DNA from: Alphaproteobacteria bacterium
GTDB taxonomy: Bacteria > Pseudomonadota > Alphaproteobacteria > Caulobacterales > Parvularculaceae
Direction of reading: 5' to 3'
Assembly (NCBI GenBank): GCA_030428745.1
Contig: JAUIEG010000069.1
Span: 1-9,230, forward strand
Length of the DNA: 9,230 bases
The stretch's first letter is position 1; every line of letters begins with the position of its first letter. Shown piece by piece: positions 7,367 through 9,230 of the stretch. The translations under genes were made by a program, and so were the position numbers. The notes under the pieces are model-generated. The model saw nothing but the letters and a program-made list of their open reading frames with translations, was not told where the DNA came from and did not search any database.

Positions 7367-7401
7367 AAAAAATCGCCGGAAGAGGCGAACCTCTTCCGGC
7401 G
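7367..7401 (-). terminator. Intrinsic terminator between ahpC and the TPR-sulfotransferase
   Basis: On the minus strand, CGCCGGAAGAGG (7401-7390), a TTCG tetraloop and CCTCTTCCGGCG (7385-7374) make a perfect 12-bp stem. ATTTTTT (7373-7367) follows. It begins 15 bases after the ahpC stop and its T-run ends 10 bases before the next ATG. This is a complete rho-independent terminator inside what otherwise looks like one operon. Partial readthrough would make ahpC the most abundant product. Confidence 0.93.
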
Positions 7402-7416
7402 TGACAAAGAAAAGGC

Positions 7417-7962
7417 TTACAGCGTGTCGCCGCCAAGCGGACGGTTGCAGGCGCAAAGTTCGTCCGTTTGCAGACCGTCGAGAATGCGCAGGGTTTCCTG
7501 CGGATTGCGGCCGACATTGAGGCCGTTCACGGTCACATGCTGAATCACGTTGTGCGGATCGACGATGTATGTCGCGCGCAGCGCAACGCCTTCCGGCGCG
7601 CGAATGCCGAGGCCGTCAATCAGCGATCCGGTCGTGTCTGCAAAGGACCATGCCGGGTGCTTGTCGAGATCCGGGTGATCACGGCGCCATGCGAGCTTGC
7701 AGAACTCGTTATCAGAGCTGCCGCCCATGACGACAGCGTCACGATCGGCGAATTCTTTATTCAGACGGCCGAATTCGGCGATCTCGGTGGGGCAGATAAA
7801 TGTGAAGTCTTTCGGGTAGAAGTAAATGATCTTCCACTTGCCCGAAAAGCTGTCCTGCGTGATGTCTTCAAACGCGGACTGGCCGCCTTCTTCGTGGGTG
7901 TTAAAGCCGGGCTTTACACCGACAACGGAAAAATCGGGAAGCTTGTCGCCGACGCCTAACAT
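7417..7962 (-). CDS. ahpC: Peroxiredoxin AhpC (alkyl hydroperoxide reductase, AhpD-dependent type)
   Basis: This 181-residue typical 2-Cys peroxiredoxin reduces H2O2, organic peroxides and peroxynitrite in the cytoplasm. The peroxidatic Cys57 lies in YPKDFTFICPTE, which fits PxxxTxxC (Pro50, Thr54, Cys57), and the conserved Arg is at 129 (ALRATYIVDP). Near the C-terminus ELCACN gives Cys170 and Cys172. This is the same CxC arrangement as M. tuberculosis AhpC, whose second pair interacts with AhpD; ahpD is present here two genes downstream. Cys88 (NEFCKLAW) is an extra cysteine. The sequence ends soon after CACN, slightly shorter than the ~195-residue mycobacterial protein. The start at 7962 is fixed by AAAGGAG (7975-7969), 6 bases upstream. 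It is transcribed divergently from oxyR across a region with an OxyR-type operator, so peroxide induction is expected. Confidence 0.96.
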   Translation of the reverse strand: MLGVGDKLPDFSVVGVKPGFNTHEEGGQSAFEDITQDSFSGKWKIIYFYPKDFTFICPTEIAEFGRLNKEFADRDAVVMGGSSDNEFCKLAWRRDHPDLDKHPAWSFADTTGSLIDGLGIRAPEGVALRATYIVDPHNVIQHVTVNGLNVGRNPQETLRILDGLQTDELCACNRPLGGDTL

Positions 7963-7968
7963 GCCTGT

Positions 7969-7975
7969 CTCCTTT
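7969..7975 (-). promoter_or_regulatory. Ribosome binding site of ahpC
   Basis: AAAGGAG on the minus strand, 6 bases from the ATG; a strong Shine-Dalgarno in keeping with high AhpC output. Confidence 0.85.
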
Positions 7976-8000
7976 TTGCGTGCATGAATGAAACTGGTGA

Positions 8001-8018
8001 TAAACCCGCCGGAGCGGG
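8001..8018 (-). promoter_or_regulatory. Short GC hairpin in the ahpC leader
   Basis: On the minus strand CCCGC (8018-8014), loop TCCG and GCGGG (8009-8005) form a 5-bp stem followed by TTTA. It is too short and its T-run too weak to be a convincing terminator. It may be a minor attenuator, a 5'-end stabiliser, or chance in GC-rich DNA. Confidence 0.25.
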
Positions 8019-8029
8019 CCGCGAGAGAC

Positions 8030-8057
8030 TACTTAACGCTCTTGGAAAATTAATCAA
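8030..8057 (-). promoter_or_regulatory. Putative ahpC promoter
   Basis: On the minus strand TTGATT (8057-8052) is a good -35-like hexamer directly touching the end of the OxyR-type operator. This is where OxyR normally sits to contact RNA polymerase at activated genes. A weak -10 (TAAGTA, 8035-8030) follows after 16 bases. A poor -10 is common at activator-dependent promoters. Confidence 0.5.
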
Positions 8058-8069
8058 ATAGATTATATC
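8042..8069 (+). promoter_or_regulatory. Possible oxyR promoter overlapping the operator
   Basis: TTGGAA (8042-8047), 16 bases, then TATATC (8064-8069). The -10 would lie inside the first operator half, which would fit OxyR repressing its own gene, as in many LysR-family regulators. A second TATATC at 8077-8082 leaves the exact promoter open. Confidence 0.4.
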
Positions 8070-8094
8070 TGTGAATTATATCGATTTAGGCGAT
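8058..8094. promoter_or_regulatory. OxyR-type four-half-site operator
   Basis: Four tetranucleotides begin at 8058 (ATAG), 8069 (CTGT), 8080 (ATCG) and 8091 (CGAT), exactly 11 bases apart. The known E. coli OxyR motif is ATAG-N7-CTAT, N7, ATAG-N7-CTAT with preferred inner T and A. The site matches 13 of the 16 core bases and 3 of the 4 inner ones (T8063, A8067, T8085). It lies between divergent oxyR and ahpC, next to a -35 for ahpC. The left half is the stronger. An embedded direct repeat ATTATATC (8062-8069 and 8075-8082) is an alternative description of part of it. Confidence 0.8.
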
Positions 8095-8097
8095 GAA

Positions 8098-8103
8098 AAA
8101 AGG
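8098..8103 (+). promoter_or_regulatory. Ribosome binding site of oxyR
   Basis: AAAAGG is 8 bases before ATG 8112 and supports that start, which also places the helix-turn-helix at the usual distance from the N-terminus. Confidence 0.65.
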
Positions 8104-8111
8104 CCAATAAA

Positions 8112-9008
8112 ATGACGCCCTTGCCGACATTGCGCCAGCTGCAGTTCTTCATGGCCCTGGTCCGCCGTGGATCATTCTCCAAAGCGGCGGAGGACTGTCT
8201 TGTGTCCCAGTCGACGCTCTCCTCCGCCATCAAGGAGATGGAGGCGTTGATGGATCAGCAGCTTGTGGACCGCTCAACCCGGTCTTTCGCGCTCACCCCG
8301 GCCGGGGAGGAGGTGGCCGAGCGTGCGCCCGCGCTGCTCGCCGGGGCCGAGGACCTTGTCCGCGCCGCAAGTGGACGGCGCCCTCTCGAGGGTCCGTTCA
8401 CCCTCGGCGTTATCCCCACTATTGCGCCCTTTATTTTGCCGCGCGCGGCGAAGGCGTTCAGAAAAGCCTTCCCGAAGCTTGAGCTTTATTTGCGCGAAGA
8501 TCTGACGGCGACTTTGGCGGAACGGCTCTCCGCGGGGCTTCTCGACGCGGCCATCCTCGCCTTCCCTTATGACCTTCCGGGGATTGATTCCATTGAAATC
8601 GGCGACGATCCGTTCTGGTTCGCTTGCGCGCCGGATCATCCGCTTGCGGACAAAAAATCACTGAAGCGCGATGAAGTGTCCGCTTGTGAATTGTTGCTGC
8701 TGGAAGACGGCCATTGTCTGCGCGAGCATGCGCTTGACGCTTGCGAATTGCGCGACCGCGACGCGGCGGCGGCTTTTGGGGGCACCAGTCTTTTCACCCT
8801 GGCGCAGATGACCAAGGCAGGGCTCGGCGCCACCCTGTTGCCGGATATGGCGGTCAAGGACGGTTTGGCGAAAAGCGCGGGGCTCAAAGTCATCCCCTTC
8901 GCCGCCCCGGCGCCTGCGCGGAAAATCGGCGTCGCCTGGCGGCGCGGTTCCGGCCGCAAGGAAGAGGCGCTGGCGCTCGCCGAAGAGGTGAAGAAGATTC
9001 TTGCCTAG
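8112..9008 (+). CDS. oxyR: Hydrogen-peroxide-sensing LysR-family regulator OxyR
   Basis: This 298-residue protein is the usual size for LysR regulators. The N-terminal winged helix-turn-helix (~5-64) reads LRQLQFFMALVRRGSF and then SKAAEDCLVSQSTLS. The regulatory domain (~95-298) has TLGVIPTIAPFILP, close to the E. coli OxyR IGLIPTVGPYLLP. It also has LLLLEDGHCLREHALDACEL. Here Cys202 and Cys211 are nine residues apart and correspond to E. coli Cys199 and Cys208, the peroxide-reactive pair that forms the activating disulfide. His201 and Arg204 of the sensing loop are kept, and E. coli Asp202 is replaced by Glu205. Cys29, Cys172 and Cys192 are additional. Divergent ahpC and the intervening operator support the assignment beyond general LysR similarity. 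Its stop codon overlaps that of the converging AI-2E-family gene in the palindrome CTAG. Confidence 0.93.
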   Translation: MTPLPTLRQLQFFMALVRRGSFSKAAEDCLVSQSTLSSAIKEMEALMDQQLVDRSTRSFALTPAGEEVAERAPALLAGAEDLVRAASGRRPLEGPFTLGVIPTIAPFILPRAAKAFRKAFPKLELYLREDLTATLAERLSAGLLDAAILAFPYDLPGIDSIEIGDDPFWFACAPDHPLADKKSLKRDEVSACELLLLEDGHCLREHALDACELRDRDAAAAFGGTSLFTLAQMTKAGLGATLLPDMAVKDGLAKSAGLKVIPFAAPAPARKIGVAWRRGSGRKEEALALAEEVKKILA

Positions 9009-9229
9009 GCGCTTTCTTGCGCCGGCGAGAGCGGAGCGTGTTTGACCGCCGCGACCTCGCCATTGTCCGACATCATGATGGCGATGGGGCGGGTTGACCG
9101 GAACTGCGACAGAACGATCATCACGGTCACGGTGATGGGTACGCTCAACAAAAGCCCCGCAAAGCCCCATAATGTGCCCCAAACGCCGAGCGTGAACAGG
9201 ACGATGAGAGGGCTCAGATTAAGCGAGCG
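9005..9229 (-). CDS. AI-2E family transporter, C-terminal part (start beyond window)
   Basis: The minus-strand frame is open from the right edge to TAG at 9007-9005, giving the last 74 residues. They begin RSLNLSPLIVLFTLGVWG and continue through the hydrophobic FAGLLLSVPITVTVMIVL to SQFRSTRPIAIMMSDNGEV. The NLSP...W...WGFAGLLLSVPITV..MI block and the following RPIA..MS.NG are characteristic of the C-terminal end of the AI-2E/PerM (PF01594) inner-membrane family. Members include TqsA, an autoinducer-2 exporter, and several proteins with other or unknown transport roles, so quorum-sensing function should not be assumed. The tail VKHAPLSPAQESA is non-conserved and cytoplasmic. The gene converges on oxyR, and the two stop codons overlap. 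Confidence 0.85.
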   Translation of the reverse strand, partial: RSLNLSPLIVLFTLGVWGTLWGFAGLLLSVPITVTVMIVLSQFRSTRPIAIMMSDNGEVAAVKHAPLSPAQESA

Positions 9230-9230
9230 C

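Noticed and set aside
7357..7407. TTG-started extension of the TPR-sulfotransferase
   Set aside because: The 17 codons would be encoded by the ahpC terminator hairpin and its T-run. ATG at 7356 is a better start.
9008..9023. Terminator after oxyR (GGCGC-TTTCTT-GCGCC)
   Set aside because: The stem is only 5 bp with no T-tail, and it lies within the coding end of the converging AI-2E-family gene.
1..9230. CRISPR array, tRNA/rRNA, insertion sequence, phage or plasmid origin
   Set aside because: No regularly spaced repeats, no transposase or integrase-like protein, no tRNA-like cloverleaf noticed, and gene density and style look chromosomal throughout.

Overview
The window reads as chromosomal DNA from a Gram-negative bacterium, most likely a marine-type alphaproteobacterium (Caulobacterales/Hyphomonadaceae/Parvularculaceae-like). 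The reasons are moderately high GC, a ~1000-residue TonB-dependent receptor of the style common in those groups, and an AhpC that is paired with AhpD rather than AhpF beside a divergent OxyR. The placement comes from gene style only and is tentative. There are no IS elements, CRISPR arrays, tRNA or rRNA genes.

Left part (1-3800). The 3' end of a 2OG-Fe(II) oxygenase gene is followed by a 234-base leader region with inverted repeats. Next comes a large TonB-dependent outer-membrane receptor (651-3659, start set by a strong Shine-Dalgarno). It ends in a textbook terminator and a second hairpin bracketed by a 10-base direct repeat. The receptor has ten cysteines arranged as five close pairs and two acidic DGDG-type loops.

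Middle (3801-4800). A stand-alone class I SAM-dependent methyltransferase of unknown substrate converges on the peroxide operon. A single 12-bp perfect hairpin separates the two.

Right part (4817-9008) is a peroxide-defence locus. oxyR (+) and ahpC (-) diverge from a 149-base intergenic region. That region carries a four-half-site OxyR-type operator with exact 11-base phasing, abutting a plausible -35 for ahpC. The leftward unit is ahpC, then a TPR-sulfotransferase, then ahpD. AhpC reduces peroxides and AhpD recycles AhpC. The TPR-sulfotransferase between them is the unexpected member: its stop overlaps the ahpD start (ATGA), while a strong intrinsic terminator lies between ahpC and its own start. 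OxyR keeps both redox cysteines with the E. coli spacing.

Right edge. The last 74 codons of an AI-2E-family membrane protein run on the minus strand, and its stop codon shares a CTAG palindrome with the oxyR stop.

The most noteworthy element is the ahpC-terminator-sulfotransferase-ahpD arrangement, followed by the cysteine-paired receptor. I see no clearly novel defence or mobile system.
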